Below, piece by piece: positions 1 to 9,457 of a DNA stretch of 64,000 nucleotides. The notes under the pieces were generated by a model. That model did not search any database. It was given only the letters and a program-made list of their open reading frames with translations, and was not told where the DNA came from. Within the stretch, counting starts at the first letter, position 1. Every line of letters starts with the position of its first letter. Source of the stretch: CAVWCQ01 sp963753545. Lineage in GTDB: Bacteria; Chloroflexota; Anaerolineae; Aggregatilineales; Aggregatilineaceae. A program made the position numbers and the translations under genes. Location of the stretch: positions 186,001-250,000 of the forward strand of contig CAVWCQ010000001.1 of assembly GCA_963753545.1 (NCBI GenBank). The letters run 5' to 3'.

Positions 1-1209
1 ACCCGTGCCGTCGAGATTGAGCATCGCCTCGACCTTGAGTGGCAGACCGAACATGTGAATGAAGCCCTCGGCATCCGTCTGGTTATAAATATCCATATGA
101 CCGAACGACGCATAATCTTCGCGGTATAGGCTGTAAGGACTCTTGCGGCCCAAAATAATCACGTTGCCTTTGTAAAGCTTCAGGCGCACGGTCCCGGTAA
201 CAGTTTGCTGAGTCACCTGTACAAACGCATCGAGAGCGGTACGCAGGCGACTGTACCATACGCCGTTATACACCAGTTCCGCGTATTTGACCGAAATGAA
301 GTCTTTATAGTGCATGGTCTGCTTGTCCAGGCACAGGCTTTCCAGCGCTTGATGGGCTGTGCGCAGAATCGTTCCGCCGGGGGTTTCATACACGCCGCGG
401 CTCTTCATGCCCACCAGACGGTTCTCGACCATATCGACGCGTCCGATGCCATTTGCGCCGCCGAGTTCGTTCAACTTCTCGAACAGGGGCACGGGATCCA
501 TTGCCACGCCGTCGATGGATACTGGAACGCCGCGCTCAAAACCGAGTTCAAAGCAGGTGGGTTCCTCTGGCGCTTCTTCAGGGCTAACGGAGAGTACAAA
601 CATTGACTCTTCCGGCGCATTCCAGGGGTCTTCCAGCGGGCCGCCTTCGTGGCTCATATGGAAGAGATTGCGGTCACGGCTGTAAATACTCTTCAGCGTA
701 GACGAGACCGGAACATTAAATTCCTCGGCAAAGGCGAGTGCGTCTTCGCGGCTGCGGATATTCCATTCACGCCAGGGAGCGATCACGCGCAGCTTGGGGT
801 TGAGCGCCATCGCAGTCAGTTCAAAGCGAACCTGATCATTCCCCTTGCCTGTGCAGCCATGAGCAATGGCATCCGCCCCTTCGATCTCGGCAATCTCAAC
901 GAGGTGTTTGGCGATCAGCGGGCGGGCAAAGGATGTGCCGAGCAGGTAGGTCCGCTCGTAGATGGCCCCGGCTTGCATGGTCGGAAACACAAAATAACGC
1001 AGGAATTCATCACGCAGGTCGCGAATATAGAGCTTACTGGCCCCTGTTTTGAGGGCCTTTTCTTCCAGGCCGTCCAGTTCTTCGTTCTGTCCCAGGTTGG
1101 CGCAGAAGCATACCACTTCACAGTGATAGTTATGGCGCAGCCAGGGGACAATAATTGAAGTATCCAGCCCGCCACTATATGCAAGAACAACTTTTTTTAC
1201 AGGTTCCAT
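1..1209 (-). CDS. argG: Argininosuccinate synthase, 3' end cut by window edge
   Basis: ATP-dependent ligation of citrulline and aspartate to argininosuccinate in cytoplasmic arginine biosynthesis. The minus-strand reading from the ATG at 1209 begins MEPVKKVVLAYSGGLDTS, the PP-loop ATP-binding motif (AYSGGLDTS) that defines the family. The frame stays open to base 1 (403 codons). Its last visible part, with a DAEGF element and then FGLPLKVEAMLNL, resembles the family C-terminus, so only a few residues are probably missing. The upstream AAAGGGAAA is a modest ribosome binding site. It stands alone, divergent from the carotenoid gene to the right. Confidence 0.93.
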   Translation of the reverse strand, partial: MEPVKKVVLAYSGGLDTSIIVPWLRHNYHCEVVCFCANLGQNEELDGLEEKALKTGASKLYIRDLRDEFLRYFVFPTMQAGAIYERTYLLGTSFARPLIAKHLVEIAEIEGADAIAHGCTGKGNDQVRFELTAMALNPKLRVIAPWREWNIRSREDALAFAEEFNVPVSSTLKSIYSRDRNLFHMSHEGGPLEDPWNAPEESMFVLSVSPEEAPEEPTCFELGFERGVPVSIDGVAMDPVPLFEKLNELGGANGIGRVDMVENRLVGMKSRGVYETPGGTILRTAHQALESLCLDKQTMHYKDFISVKYAELVYNGVWYSRLRTALDAFVQVTQQTVTGTVRLKLYKGNVIILGRKSPYSLYREDYASFGHMDIYNQTDAEGFIHMFGLPLKVEAMLNLDGTG

Positions 1210-1894
1210 TGCCCGTGTTTCCCTTTGCACTACAAGCTGTCAGCACAGCACATCAATTGAATCAACGATAGTAGCGCGAAAATCGAAAAGAGGGCTATAG
1301 GATATTTGCCCAAAACGGCGGGGTTATTTCAGATCATTCGGTGCGTCAACGCATGGAACACTTGAGAGAGGTTCGTTAAATGCGGGATAGCCAGATTAGC
1401 AATCAGGATTGGGCTACTACAAAAATCAGCTTGAACTACTCTGTCTGCAAGCGAGTGTGGAAGAAGCAGTGCGGACTTACCTTCTAGAGTTTGTTATGTA
1501 CTTCAGTTTCTTCTCTACTAACAAACTTTTCGAAAAAATTAGTTGATCACTTCGCCGTCGTGGAGGATGTTCTACCCCCCCCTTTTCGGTTTCACGACTA
1601 ACGGTTTCCTAACCCTGTACAAGCTTTTGTTTTGGTCGATTTTTAGCGGATCCTATTAGTAATCTTTCCTACAGCGCCCAAGGTATGAGCGGTGCTTATT
1701 CGTAGGATACACCCGATCTGCTCCTCAAAATACTCCTTTAAAGTTGAACTTTAAGTACTAATTTGAAGATATAGGAGAGAAAAAATATCCTAAACGAGAC
1801 TGTTGGCCGATCCTAAGGGGTTGATGGATCAGTAGCGGGCGGTTAAAATCCGCGTCTGGTGCCTGCTGAATATCGGGGCAAGGATTTAAGAACA
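1210..1894. other. Long AT-rich intergenic region
   Basis: About 685 bases without a convincing gene. Composition is AT-richer than the flanking genes. A possible promoter for the cyclase gene is TTGAAC at 1744-1749 with GATATA at 1768-1773 (18-base spacer), followed by a purine-rich stretch near 1773-1784. No tRNA, riboswitch or repeat could be recognised. It must hold the divergent promoters for argG and the cyclase operon. Confidence 0.4.
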
Positions 1895-2977
1895 ATGGTT
1901 TACGACATGATCATGGCCGGGGGCGGCATTGCGGCGCTGAGTTTGGCTTACCATCTCAGCCGCAGCCCACTGCGAGACTGTTCCCTTCTCATTGTGGATC
2001 GAGAGAACAAGGAGCGAAATGATCGCACCTTGAGCTACTGGTCCAGCCAACCTACTCCATTTGACTCGATTGCTCACCGCACCTGGAATCGCCTGAACGT
2101 AACAGGCGCATCCTTCGATCACACGTTTGATCTGGATGCCTACCGATATCGGATGGTGCGGAGTAGTGACTTTTACCACTTTGTGCGCGGCGAACTGGGG
2201 CCGAATGTGACTTTTTTACGGGGAGCGATCCAGTCGGTAGAAGATAGGCCGGATGGGGGGCGGATTGTCGTCGACGGTCAGCCCTACGATGGGCAGTGGC
2301 TGTTTGACAGCCGCCCCCGCCATCTCCAGGCGGACTGTCTGCGCCAGCACTTCCTGGGCTGGGAGATTGAGACAGACGAGGACCGGTTCGATCCCAAGAC
2401 GGCAATGTTTATGGACTTTCGGACGCCGCGTCCGGATGAACTCAGCTTCTTTTACGTGCTCCCATTTTCAAGCCGCCGCGCTTTGATCGAATACGTACTG
2501 CTCAGCCCAGGCTCGGAACAGATTCTTAGGAATTATATCGAAACGACCTTGGGGATCACGCGTTACCGGATCATCAGCCGGGAAGGCGGGATCAGCCCGC
2601 TGTCAGATGGAGGCTTGCCGCGCCGCGTTGGACAGCATATTTTAAATATCGGGGTGCGGGGCGGACGGATCAAGCCATCGACAGGCTATGCGTTCACCCG
2701 AATTCATAGGGACTCAGAGCGAATTGTGCAATCTCTGGTGGAGCATGGGCACCCCTTCGCTATCCCCCGCGATCCCCGCTTTTTTCAGGGATGTGACAGC
2801 CTGATGCTCTACACAGCCCGCCACAGGGGCTGCTGGCTGGAACCCCTCTTTGCCGCGATGTTCCAACATAATGATCTGGAACGCATCTTCCGGTTCTTGG
2901 ACGAAGAAGCATCGTTGGTTGAGCGGCTGCGGCTAGCGGCGTCGCTGGTCCCTCAAATAATCCGCCAGATCCTGTAA
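1895..2977 (+). CDS. crtY: Lycopene cyclase (CrtY/CrtL-type flavoprotein)
   Basis: Likely cyclises the psi ends of lycopene to beta-ionone rings in carotenoid synthesis, at the membrane. The N-terminus has the FAD/NAD-binding Rossmann element (IMAGGGIAALSLAYHL). Mid-protein motifs HFLGWEIET, MDFRTP, FFYVLPFS and ALIEYVLLSP match the conserved core of bacterial lycopene cyclases, as does the glycine-rich PSTGYAF. Length (about 360 residues) is normal. I chose the ATG at 1895, behind AAGGAT, over the GTG at 1859 because the Rossmann fold starts directly after it. It lies 9 bases before the GH13 gene. No other carotenoid gene is in the window. Confidence 0.85.
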   Translation: MVYDMIMAGGGIAALSLAYHLSRSPLRDCSLLIVDRENKERNDRTLSYWSSQPTPFDSIAHRTWNRLNVTGASFDHTFDLDAYRYRMVRSSDFYHFVRGELGPNVTFLRGAIQSVEDRPDGGRIVVDGQPYDGQWLFDSRPRHLQADCLRQHFLGWEIETDEDRFDPKTAMFMDFRTPRPDELSFFYVLPFSSRRALIEYVLLSPGSEQILRNYIETTLGITRYRIISREGGISPLSDGGLPRRVGQHILNIGVRGGRIKPSTGYAFTRIHRDSERIVQSLVEHGHPFAIPRDPRFFQGCDSLMLYTARHRGCWLEPLFAAMFQHNDLERIFRFLDEEASLVERLRLAASLVPQIIRQIL

Positions 2978-2986
2978 CCATTCGCT

Positions 2987-4861
2987 ATGAGAAAGAATAT
3001 TGAATCATGCATTGGCTCGATTCGGTTCACCATGATGGATCTGAAAAATATGTATCAGTTCTCGCGCCGCGCCTGGGCGAGTTCGGTACCGATCCGGCTG
3101 CGGGTAGGCGATCAGGCTCCCGTGCGCCGGATTTATCTGCGCTACTTCCCCGATGGTGAACAGTCCTTCATTCTCATGCATGAAACAGATCACAGGCCGC
3201 CTGCCCGCTGGTGGGAAGCCGAACTTCCTATCCTGGAGCCATCTGTCCGGTACCGTTTTCTGCTGGTGACGGATGAGGGCGTCTGGTGGCTGACTGCGGG
3301 CGGCATCGTGAATCATGACCCGCTTGACCACAGCGATTTCCGCATTCTGGCGGATTACGACCCTCCCTCCTGGCTGCAAAACACGGTGTTTTACCAGATT
3401 TACCCGGACCGCTTCGCCAACGGCGATCCCAATAACGATCCACGCCCCGACGAATACGAGTACCGAGGGCTACGCCCCCAATTGTATCCCTGGGGAACAC
3501 CGCTTGCCCCGAAGAAGATGCATATCCTGAGCTTTTTTGGCGGCGATCTGCAAGGCGTCGTCCAGCATCTCGATCACCTGGAAGAACTGGGTGTCAATGC
3601 CATTTACTTGAACCCCATCTTTAGCGCCTATACCAGCCACAAATACGACACGATTGATTACCATCACGTCGATCCGCACCTGGGTGGTGACGAGGCATTG
3701 ATCGCACTGCGGCGGGCATTAGACGAGCGCCGCATGCGTTACATTCTGGATATCGTGCCCAACCACTGTGGCAGTGAGCATCCCTGGTTCCTGTCCAGCA
3801 AGCGAGATCACACATCACCGGAAGCCGAGTTTTTCACCTTCACCCGCCACCCGGATGAATACCTCTCCTGGATGGGCCACACCTCGCTGGTCAAGCTGAA
3901 TTATCGCAGCACTGAACTGCGCCGCCGGATGTACGCCGGTACAGACGCGATCTTTCGCCACTGGCTCAAACCGCCGTTTTGCGCGGATGGCTGGCGGGTC
4001 GATGTCGCCAATATGCTGGGGCGGCAGGGCGCACAGCAAATGAACCAGGAAGTGATTCGCGAAATCCGCCGCGCCGTGAAGGAGACCAGGCCTGACTCCT
4101 ATCTGATTGGCGAGAATTTTTTCGATGCATCGGACCAGCTTCAGGGGGATGGGTGGGATGGTGTGATGAACTATATGGGGCTGGCAATGCCGCTGGAAAA
4201 CTGGCTGCGCGGCTACCAGCAGGGGGCACTTGGCCTTGCTGAAGTGATCGAGTCTCCTGTACCCTACCCGACATCCGCTATGATTGCAACGTGGCGTGCG
4301 CACATGGCCAGCATCCCCTGGATCATCGGCCTGCAACAGTACAACCTGTTGGGTAGCCACGACACCAGCCGTATCCGATCCGTTGTCGGCAGTAATGATG
4401 CTCTGCATCGTCTCGCTGCCGTTGTCCAACTCACTTTTCCTGGCGTTCCAGCGATCTATTATGGTGATGAGATTGGCCTGCTAGACGATCCGGGGGTTCG
4501 GGCCACCGGCTGCATGGACTGGGATCGCAGCCATTGGAACCAAAGCCTGTTTGCTTTTTATCAGGGGCTGATTGCGCTCCGCCGTGCATCTCCTGTGCTT
4601 CAGCGCGGTGGGTTCCAGATGCTGCTGGTTGAACCGGATACGTTTGCTTATCAACGCGACGGAAATGAGGGCTGGATCGTCGTGGTAGCTCATCGTGCCG
4701 AAACGCCGCGCCTGGCGGGTCCGCTGCCTGTAGCTCACGGCAGCATCCCCGATGGGACACGTTTTGTCGAGCGATTTACCGGGCAGGAGCGTATCGTTCA
4801 GGATGGCGTGCTGCCCCTGCCGGAACAGGCGCAGGGAGCATCGCTTTGGGAAGCATATTAG
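2987..4861 (+). CDS. GH13 alpha-glycosidase (neopullulanase / cyclomaltodextrinase type)
   Basis: Probable cytoplasmic hydrolase of maltodextrins, cyclodextrins or pullulan: no signal peptide is visible. Residues about 15-125 look like the N-terminal beta-sandwich (CBM34-like) of this subfamily. The TIM barrel starts near FYQIYPDRFANGDP. Catalytic residues are visible: nucleophile Asp339 in DGWRVDVAN, acid/base Glu376 in IGENF, and transition-state Asp459 in SHDTSR. The true start may be the ATG pair at 3032/3035, since the first 15 residues are not family-like. It directly follows the lycopene cyclase, probably in one transcript, although no functional link is obvious. Confidence 0.88.
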   Translation: MRKNIESCIGSIRFTMMDLKNMYQFSRRAWASSVPIRLRVGDQAPVRRIYLRYFPDGEQSFILMHETDHRPPARWWEAELPILEPSVRYRFLLVTDEGVWWLTAGGIVNHDPLDHSDFRILADYDPPSWLQNTVFYQIYPDRFANGDPNNDPRPDEYEYRGLRPQLYPWGTPLAPKKMHILSFFGGDLQGVVQHLDHLEELGVNAIYLNPIFSAYTSHKYDTIDYHHVDPHLGGDEALIALRRALDERRMRYILDIVPNHCGSEHPWFLSSKRDHTSPEAEFFTFTRHPDEYLSWMGHTSLVKLNYRSTELRRRMYAGTDAIFRHWLKPPFCADGWRVDVANMLGRQGAQQMNQEVIREIRRAVKETRPDSYLIGENFFDASDQLQGDGWDGVMNYMGLAMPLENWLRGYQQGALGLAEVIESPVPYPTSAMIATWRAHMASIPWIIGLQQYNLLGSHDTSRIRSVVGSNDALHRLAAVVQLTFPGVPAIYYGDEIGLLDDPGVRATGCMDWDRSHWNQSLFAFYQGLIALRRASPVLQRGGFQMLLVEPDTFAYQRDGNEGWIVVVAHRAETPRLAGPLPVAHGSIPDGTRFVERFTGQERIVQDGVLPLPEQAQGASLWEAY

Positions 4862-5145
4862 CCGAATGGCAAGGCAAAAATGGCTTTTATGTCTGCCCTG
4901 CAAATCGGTTAACTGGGACATTGCGTGCGCGGATTTTGCTCTACGCTAGAGAGCATCGGAGCAAAATCACATGGATGATCTTAACGAAGTACAGGTTACT
5001 GTAGGCGACCTATCTCTTGCCGGGGATTTATATGTGGCGCAGGACTGGTTTATCGCGCATTTTGATCGCTGATTCCAGTTGGCAATTCTCTCGGCTTTTC
5101 CTATGGTCTTAAGGACGGCGATGTCGCATGTCTGAGGGGGCAAAA
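4862..5145. other. Intergenic region with a possible hydrolase remnant
   Basis: No full gene. A 33-codon reading frame at 4971-5072 (ATG to TGA, plus strand) encodes DLNEVQVTVGDLSLAGDL and a few more residues. That resembles the first strand of dienelactone-hydrolase-like alpha/beta hydrolases (pattern L-x-G-D-L). It may be the stump of a decayed hydrolase gene, but it is too short to be sure. Confidence 0.25.
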
Positions 5146-5328
5146 ATGGATCACAGGAAAATCCTCTTTATTGCGGTCTTTTCGGCCTTAATCGTAGCAT
5201 GCCTCATTCTGCTGGCAGTTGTTTTGCACCGGGCAGCTTCCGTTATAACAGCCAGGGATTTCACACCTTCTCCCCCTGCCAACTTTAGAGGCGCACCAAT
5301 TGATGCGCCCCTGAACGGTTACGAATGA
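5146..5328 (+). CDS. Small single-pass membrane protein, unknown
   Basis: A 60-residue protein with a short basic N-terminus (MDHRKI), one hydrophobic helix of about 22 residues (residues 5-28), then a Pro-rich hydrophilic tail ending LNGYE. The ATG at 5146 is preferred over the in-frame ATG at 5128 because GAGGGGG lies 5 bases upstream of it. It belongs to no family I recognise. It converges on the DUF192 gene with a 4-base gap. Confidence 0.45.
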   Translation: MDHRKILFIAVFSALIVACLILLAVVLHRAASVITARDFTPSPPANFRGAPIDAPLNGYE

Positions 5329-5332
5329 CTGT

Positions 5333-5701
5333 CTAGCCCTCGAAGGTTAGCACGTCGTCTTTTTTGACATGCTTGAGCAGAACGGGGTGCGCTTCGATGA
5401 GATAGCGGGCCGGGCGAGATGGCGCATAAAAGGGCCGCCAGGGTTTCGCCAGCTTGGCATCGATCACGCGCTTTTCCTCATCCAGCCAGACGGCGGCAAT
5501 CGGGAAAAAGACAAAAAACATGTGAATTGCCGCTTCGGAAATATTTGTTCTGCGATAGACGAAGATCAACCCTTCATCCTCAGCAATACTGCGGCGCATC
5601 ATCAGTCCCCGGAAATGGCACCAGAAACTTTTGCACCAGTGTCCATTTGCCAGCACTGTTTCTCCGGTGCTGGCTTGTTTAATAACGGCAGCGTTACTCA
5701 T
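5333..5701 (-). CDS. DUF192 family protein
   Basis: A 122-residue member of DUF192 (COG1430), small beta-rich proteins of unknown biochemical role that are often secreted or next to secreted proteins. Diagnostic features are the RGLMMR element near residue 32, the IHMFFVFFPIAAVWLD core, and the late PARYLIEAHP strand. It has no signal peptide. Its ATG overlaps the stop of the upstream LysM gene (ATGA, 5698-5701), so the two are translationally coupled. Confidence 0.85.
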   Translation of the reverse strand: MSNAAVIKQASTGETVLANGHWCKSFWCHFRGLMMRRSIAEDEGLIFVYRRTNISEAAIHMFFVFFPIAAVWLDEEKRVIDAKLAKPWRPFYAPSRPARYLIEAHPVLLKHVKKDDVLTFEG

Positions 5702-7164
5702 CGCGGGATAGTCAACACCTGTCCGGTAAATACAAGATTCAGGTTACAAATGCCGTTCGCCGCAGCCAACGCTTGCATTGACACGTTGTAACGCAGGCTG
5801 ATGCGGAACAGATTTTCGCCGGGCTGCACCACATGCGTCAACGGAACAGATGGCACCGGAGTCGGCAGGTAGGGCTGTGTTGGGAAAGGCGCTGCTGTTG
5901 GATAAACCACCGGGGTGGGGGGCGGCAGCGTGGTTCCGGAACCCGGTACAACAAGCGTCTGTCCCGGATAGATCAGGCCCGGATTCAGGATATTGTTGAG
6001 TTGAGCCAGCGTTGCTACGGTTGTGTTATAACGAGCGGCAATGGCAAACAGCGTATCGCCCGCTCGAACAATGTAACTGCCGGACCCGCCCGTTCCGCCG
6101 CTGCTGCTCCCCTGAGTTGCAATGGGGGTAAACGTTGGCAGCGGAGTTGCTCCCCCGCCGTGCACGGGAACCACAAGCGTTTGTCCGACATAAATCAGGC
6201 CCACATTACTCAGTCCGTTGACCCGGCCAATCGCCTCAACACTGCTGTTATAGCGGCTGGCAATTGCCGAGACCGTATCGCCTGACCGCACGACATAGGT
6301 GAGCGTACTGTCAAAATCGCCGCCCAGGTTGGGTGTTGCCGACGGTCTCGGCGTACCTGTTGCATTGGGCCTGTTTGTGGGAATTGGAGTTGCGTTTGGG
6401 TTGGGTGTCGAGCTGGGAACAATTGTCGGCGTCCCTTCCTGCGTGGGAACAAAAATATCCGGTGTTGCCGTGGCAGCAGGAGCGGCAGTTGGTGGAACCT
6501 GTCCCAGGGGGAGCAGGGATGCGTCATCGACGTAGATATTCGTTGTGCCGACAAATCCCTGCGGCGCGCTGCGGATGAAGACTGTTACTGCGCTGCCCTG
6601 CGCGGTTGCCGTGACAGACAGTTCCCGGAACTGATCATAAAATTCCGAGTCGGTGGACCAGACAATATTAGGGCTGGTTCCATCGGTACCGCCTGTCGGA
6701 TCGATGCCAACACGCACCAGGACCGTATTGGGTGACTCGCTCAAATCCGAGTTTTCAAAGTTGGCGGATGACCAGACATACATAAAAACCGCAAAGCGGA
6801 GCTGGGTGTTGGGCGTTACCGGGACGCGCTGGTAGAGGCCGCCAGTGTGTGTCGCAAAAAAGGTATTGTATTCTTGCGCGGAGTTTCCCGAATGCACCCG
6901 GTTTCCTGGGGCCTTTTTATATTCCGGGCGGGCGTTGATCGATGAAGAGCTACTCCCGGATAGACTCCAGGGCTGCCAACTGTTTGCTACAGTTAGCGTT
7001 GTATCGCCATTGATGGATACATAGGGATCCTCAAAACCAGGGTTTTGTAATAGATTGCCACCCTGTGCCCTGGCGGGGAGCGGGCGGAAGGGATCAATGC
7101 CCAAAGATGCCAGGGTTAAAATGATAGCAGCACTCAAAATGAGCCGAAAAAAGACATGTCGCAT
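5698..7164 (-). CDS. Secreted protein with three LysM repeats
   Basis: A 488-residue exported protein expected to bind peptidoglycan or related glycans. An N-terminal signal peptide (about residues 1-34, ending ARAQ) is followed by a beta-sandwich-like domain (about 35-215, starting NLLQNPGFEDP, typical of carbohydrate-binding or jelly-roll modules). Then comes a Pro/Thr-rich linker and three LysM units beginning YVVRSGDTVSAIA, YIVRAGDTLFAIA and HVVQPGENLFRIS. Each ends in a G-Q-x-L-x-[VI]-P signature. No catalytic domain is seen. It is the first gene of a two-gene unit with DUF192. Confidence 0.85.
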   Translation of the reverse strand: MRHVFFRLILSAAIILTLASLGIDPFRPLPARAQGGNLLQNPGFEDPYVSINGDTTLTVANSWQPWSLSGSSSSSINARPEYKKAPGNRVHSGNSAQEYNTFFATHTGGLYQRVPVTPNTQLRFAVFMYVWSSANFENSDLSESPNTVLVRVGIDPTGGTDGTSPNIVWSTDSEFYDQFRELSVTATAQGSAVTVFIRSAPQGFVGTTNIYVDDASLLPLGQVPPTAAPAATATPDIFVPTQEGTPTIVPSSTPNPNATPIPTNRPNATGTPRPSATPNLGGDFDSTLTYVVRSGDTVSAIASRYNSSVEAIGRVNGLSNVGLIYVGQTLVVPVHGGGATPLPTFTPIATQGSSSGGTGGSGSYIVRAGDTLFAIAARYNTTVATLAQLNNILNPGLIYPGQTLVVPGSGTTLPPPTPVVYPTAAPFPTQPYLPTPVPSVPLTHVVQPGENLFRISLRYNVSMQALAAANGICNLNLVFTGQVLTIPR

Positions 7165-7242
7165 GTGGCCCCCTTATGCAGTTCGGTCAGCCTGTTGTCA
7201 ATAGTGCTCTTAGTGTAGCACGATGCCGTGAGGGGGCACAAC

Positions 7243-7264
7243 AAAGGGACCAGAAGGTCCCTTT
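7243..7264 (-). terminator. Rho-independent terminator of the response regulator
   Basis: Perfect 9-base stem AAAGGGACC / GGTCCCTTT with an AGAA loop, lying 5 bases past the stop codon at 7270. Read on the minus strand, the 3' arm ends in TTT followed by GTTGTG. Confidence 0.7.
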
Positions 7265-7269
7265 AACGG

Positions 7270-7683
7270 CTAGTTTGCTTCCTCGACTTCAATACCTGCT
7301 TCCTGCAAAACACGTATCACGCTTGAGAGGAGTTCAGTGGGGCCGAACGGTTTAGTGATATAGTCGTTCACCTTGGCAATATGCAAGCCCAGCACTTTAT
7401 CAATGCTCTGCGCCTTGGCTGTGACGACAATCACGGGGATGCTTTTCATGGTCTCGTCCGCTTTCATCTGCTGGTAAACTTCCCAGCCGTCCATATCGGG
7501 CATCATGAGATCGAGCAGCACCAGATCAGGTTTTACCTTTGCAACTTGTTCCAGCCCCTCGCGCCCCCCCATCGCGCCGATGACCTCGTAGCCTCTGCGG
7601 GTCAAAATCAATTTGACCAACTCGATCATTTCGAGCTCGTCTTCAATGCAAACGATCTTGACGGCATCGTTGTTATCGGCCAT
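7270..7683 (-). CDS. Single-domain response regulator (CheY-like)
   Basis: A 137-residue stand-alone receiver domain. It has the acidic pair (IEDE, near residue 13), the phosphoacceptor Asp in LVLLDLMMPDMDG, the switch Thr in IVVTAK and the conserved Lys in ITKPFG. There is no output domain, so it must act by protein contact or as a phosphorelay partner. No histidine kinase is adjacent. It is monocistronic, with a terminator directly downstream. Confidence 0.9.
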   Translation of the reverse strand: MADNNDAVKIVCIEDELEMIELVKLILTRRGYEVIGAMGGREGLEQVAKVKPDLVLLDLMMPDMDGWEVYQQMKADETMKSIPVIVVTAKAQSIDKVLGLHIAKVNDYITKPFGPTELLSSVIRVLQEAGIEVEEAN

Positions 7684-7841
7684 TAGAAATGCCTCCAGCC
7701 CAGTCGGGTGTTCCGGGAGTTTGTTACTCTACATTTGCTGTAGTCTACCACAGTGCATGATTCTATGTCTACAACCGGATGTGCCGCGGGCGGGAAGGAG
7801 GCTAGAATTAGGATAATACTTTCTGCACTGGATTTGTATCG

Positions 7842-8706
7842 ATGTGGCGAGAATTTTTAAGGTTAACGGCAATTCTGTTCTTTCTGGCGGGCTGCGAAAC
7901 CCAAACGGCTACCCCCAGCGTGCCAGTATTGCTCTCTAACAACACACTTGGCGCAGTTACTATCCCGGCAACGGCTCCAACAGCACTCGCAGTCACGCCG
8001 ACGGTTTCTGTACAACTACCGGCAACACGATCACCAGCCACGCCGGACAGTCTGTGGAATTTGCCGCACTGGTGGCTAGACGCAAAAACGCCCGGCATGC
8101 TAACGGCCACCTTGCTGCCTACGCGGACGCCTTTCGCAACCGAGACGCCAACGTTAACGCGCACGCCAACGCACACACCAAGCCCGACCGCTTCGCGTAC
8201 GCCGACCCGTACTGCCAGTCCATCGCCCGGCCTCATTCCGAACGATACGCTGACGCCAGAGGGATGTGTTTATGAGTGGTTTTTCAAAAATGCGCCGCAG
8301 ACCTGCCCCACCGCTGACGCGCTGATTCAGCCGGGCATTTTCTTGACCTGCGAACGAGGAGCAATGATCTGGCTGGGCACGGAAAAAAGCATTGTAATCC
8401 TGTTCAACAGTGTTGACAGTCCGCGCTGGCTGCTTCTGCCCGATCCTTATCAGGCGGGGATGACCGAGTTCGGACCCGGCAGTTGTGCCACCATCGGGCT
8501 TTTTCCAACCCCAACGGGGTTTTGGCTTGCTCTGGCGCGGCAATCCAGGTATTCGGGATCGGCTGGGGTGGGCGATTTCCCTGGAAATGGGCTATAACGC
8601 GGCCACCCAAACGGACGCGGCTACGGGGGTTCGCTATGTGCGCGGGCCAAACCGGGAAGTGTATGTTTTGTCGCCTGGGCAGAGTGATTGGTCGATCACG
8701 CAATAG
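7842..8706 (+). CDS. Lipoprotein with Thr/Pro-rich linker, frameshifted near the 3' end
   Basis: The N-terminus is a lipoprotein signal (MWREFLRLTAILFFLAGC, lipobox LAGC). A low-complexity Thr/Pro linker of about 110 residues follows, then a small Cys-containing C-terminal domain (CVYEWFFKNAPQTCP onward). The starting frame runs to a stop at 8597. From about 8495 a second frame carries the better continuation (GFGLLWRGNPGIRDRLGWA, later RYVRGPNREVYVL) and stops at 8706. The switch falls in a run of homopolymers (T5, C4, G4, T4), so an indel error is likely. Function unknown; surface-exposed by inference. Confidence 0.65.
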
Positions 8707-8713
8707 TTAATTT

Positions 8714-8742
8714 TTCCCACATGACCAAGGTTTAGCTATAAT
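8714..8742 (+). promoter_or_regulatory. Candidate promoter with TATAAT -10
   Basis: A perfect TATAAT at 8737-8742 lies 43 bases upstream of the next start codon. The -35 match at 8714-8719 (TTCCCA) is poor, so the call rests on the -10 element and position alone. Confidence 0.35.
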
Positions 8743-8785
8743 GAAGGGAGATTAAAGAAAGTTTGGTTAATAGGAGTACTGGTTC

Positions 8786-9457
8786 ATGGACATGCCTCCC
8801 GCCGATTCTCAGCCGGTAGCTGATAGCACCAAACAGGGCCAGGAGTTTATTGCCCAGGTCCACCAAAAAATGAGCAAACTCGTCCAGGAGTTTGCCAGCG
8901 GCGAAATTAATCGCACGCAGTTTCACCGCCTCTATGACCGCTATCAGCGCCAGATTATGACCGTTGGCCAGTTGATCGCAGAGGCCGATCCATCCACCTG
9001 GCGCACCGCGATCACTGAAAGTGAAGACACGATCCATCTCAAAAAGCGGCTGACGGCAAAGGCTGTCGGCATGAGTGTCTATGACAACAAAAGTGGTATG
9101 CCGATTGAAACACTGGGTGAATTTGCCGTTGAAGCAGAACTGATTATCCCTATGTTGAGCAGCTACCGTTCGGCAGCAGCGGAGATATTCCGGGCGGGGA
9201 TGCGCAGCACCGAGATGGAAAATGGGCAGTGGCTGTGTTTTGTGCCGGGCACCTTCACCACCCTGATCGCGCTTTTTTCCCTGGAACCATCGGATAATCA
9301 GCTTGAAATGGTCGAACGCATGCACCAGGACTTTGAAAAGGCGAACAAAGTCGCACTCGAAGTCGGGAATGTGGACCCAACCAAACTGGCCTATCCATTC
9401 TATTCGTTTGTGCAGCAGCGAACGCGAACCACGCCTAAGAATCAGGAAGATTTATAA
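8786..9457 (+). CDS. Conserved-looking protein of unknown function
   Basis: A 223-residue soluble protein. Residues about 15-75 are predicted helical and rich in Gln/Arg, with an E-F-x-x-G-E-I-N-R-T-Q-F pattern. From residue about 90 on it looks like an alpha/beta domain (VGMSVYDNKSGMPIETLG, then GQWLCFVPGTFTTLIALFSLEPS and a long helix). This is loosely reminiscent of roadblock/LC7-like folds, but I cannot assign a family. The C-terminus overlaps the convergent Crp-family gene by 16 bases. AGGAG at 8776-8780 is its ribosome binding site. Confidence 0.6.
   Translation: MDMPPADSQPVADSTKQGQEFIAQVHQKMSKLVQEFASGEINRTQFHRLYDRYQRQIMTVGQLIAEADPSTWRTAITESEDTIHLKKRLTAKAVGMSVYDNKSGMPIETLGEFAVEAELIIPMLSSYRSAAAEIFRAGMRSTEMENGQWLCFVPGTFTTLIALFSLEPSDNQLEMVERMHQDFEKANKVALEVGNVDPTKLAYPFYSFVQQRTRTTPKNQEDL

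Noticed and set aside
1210..1894. tRNA or riboswitch in the argG-crtY gap
   Set aside because: No cloverleaf, GTTC loop or known aptamer core could be found on either strand.
5283..5320. GGCGCA / TGCGCC hairpin as terminator of the small membrane protein
   Set aside because: It lies inside the open reading frame and has no T-run.
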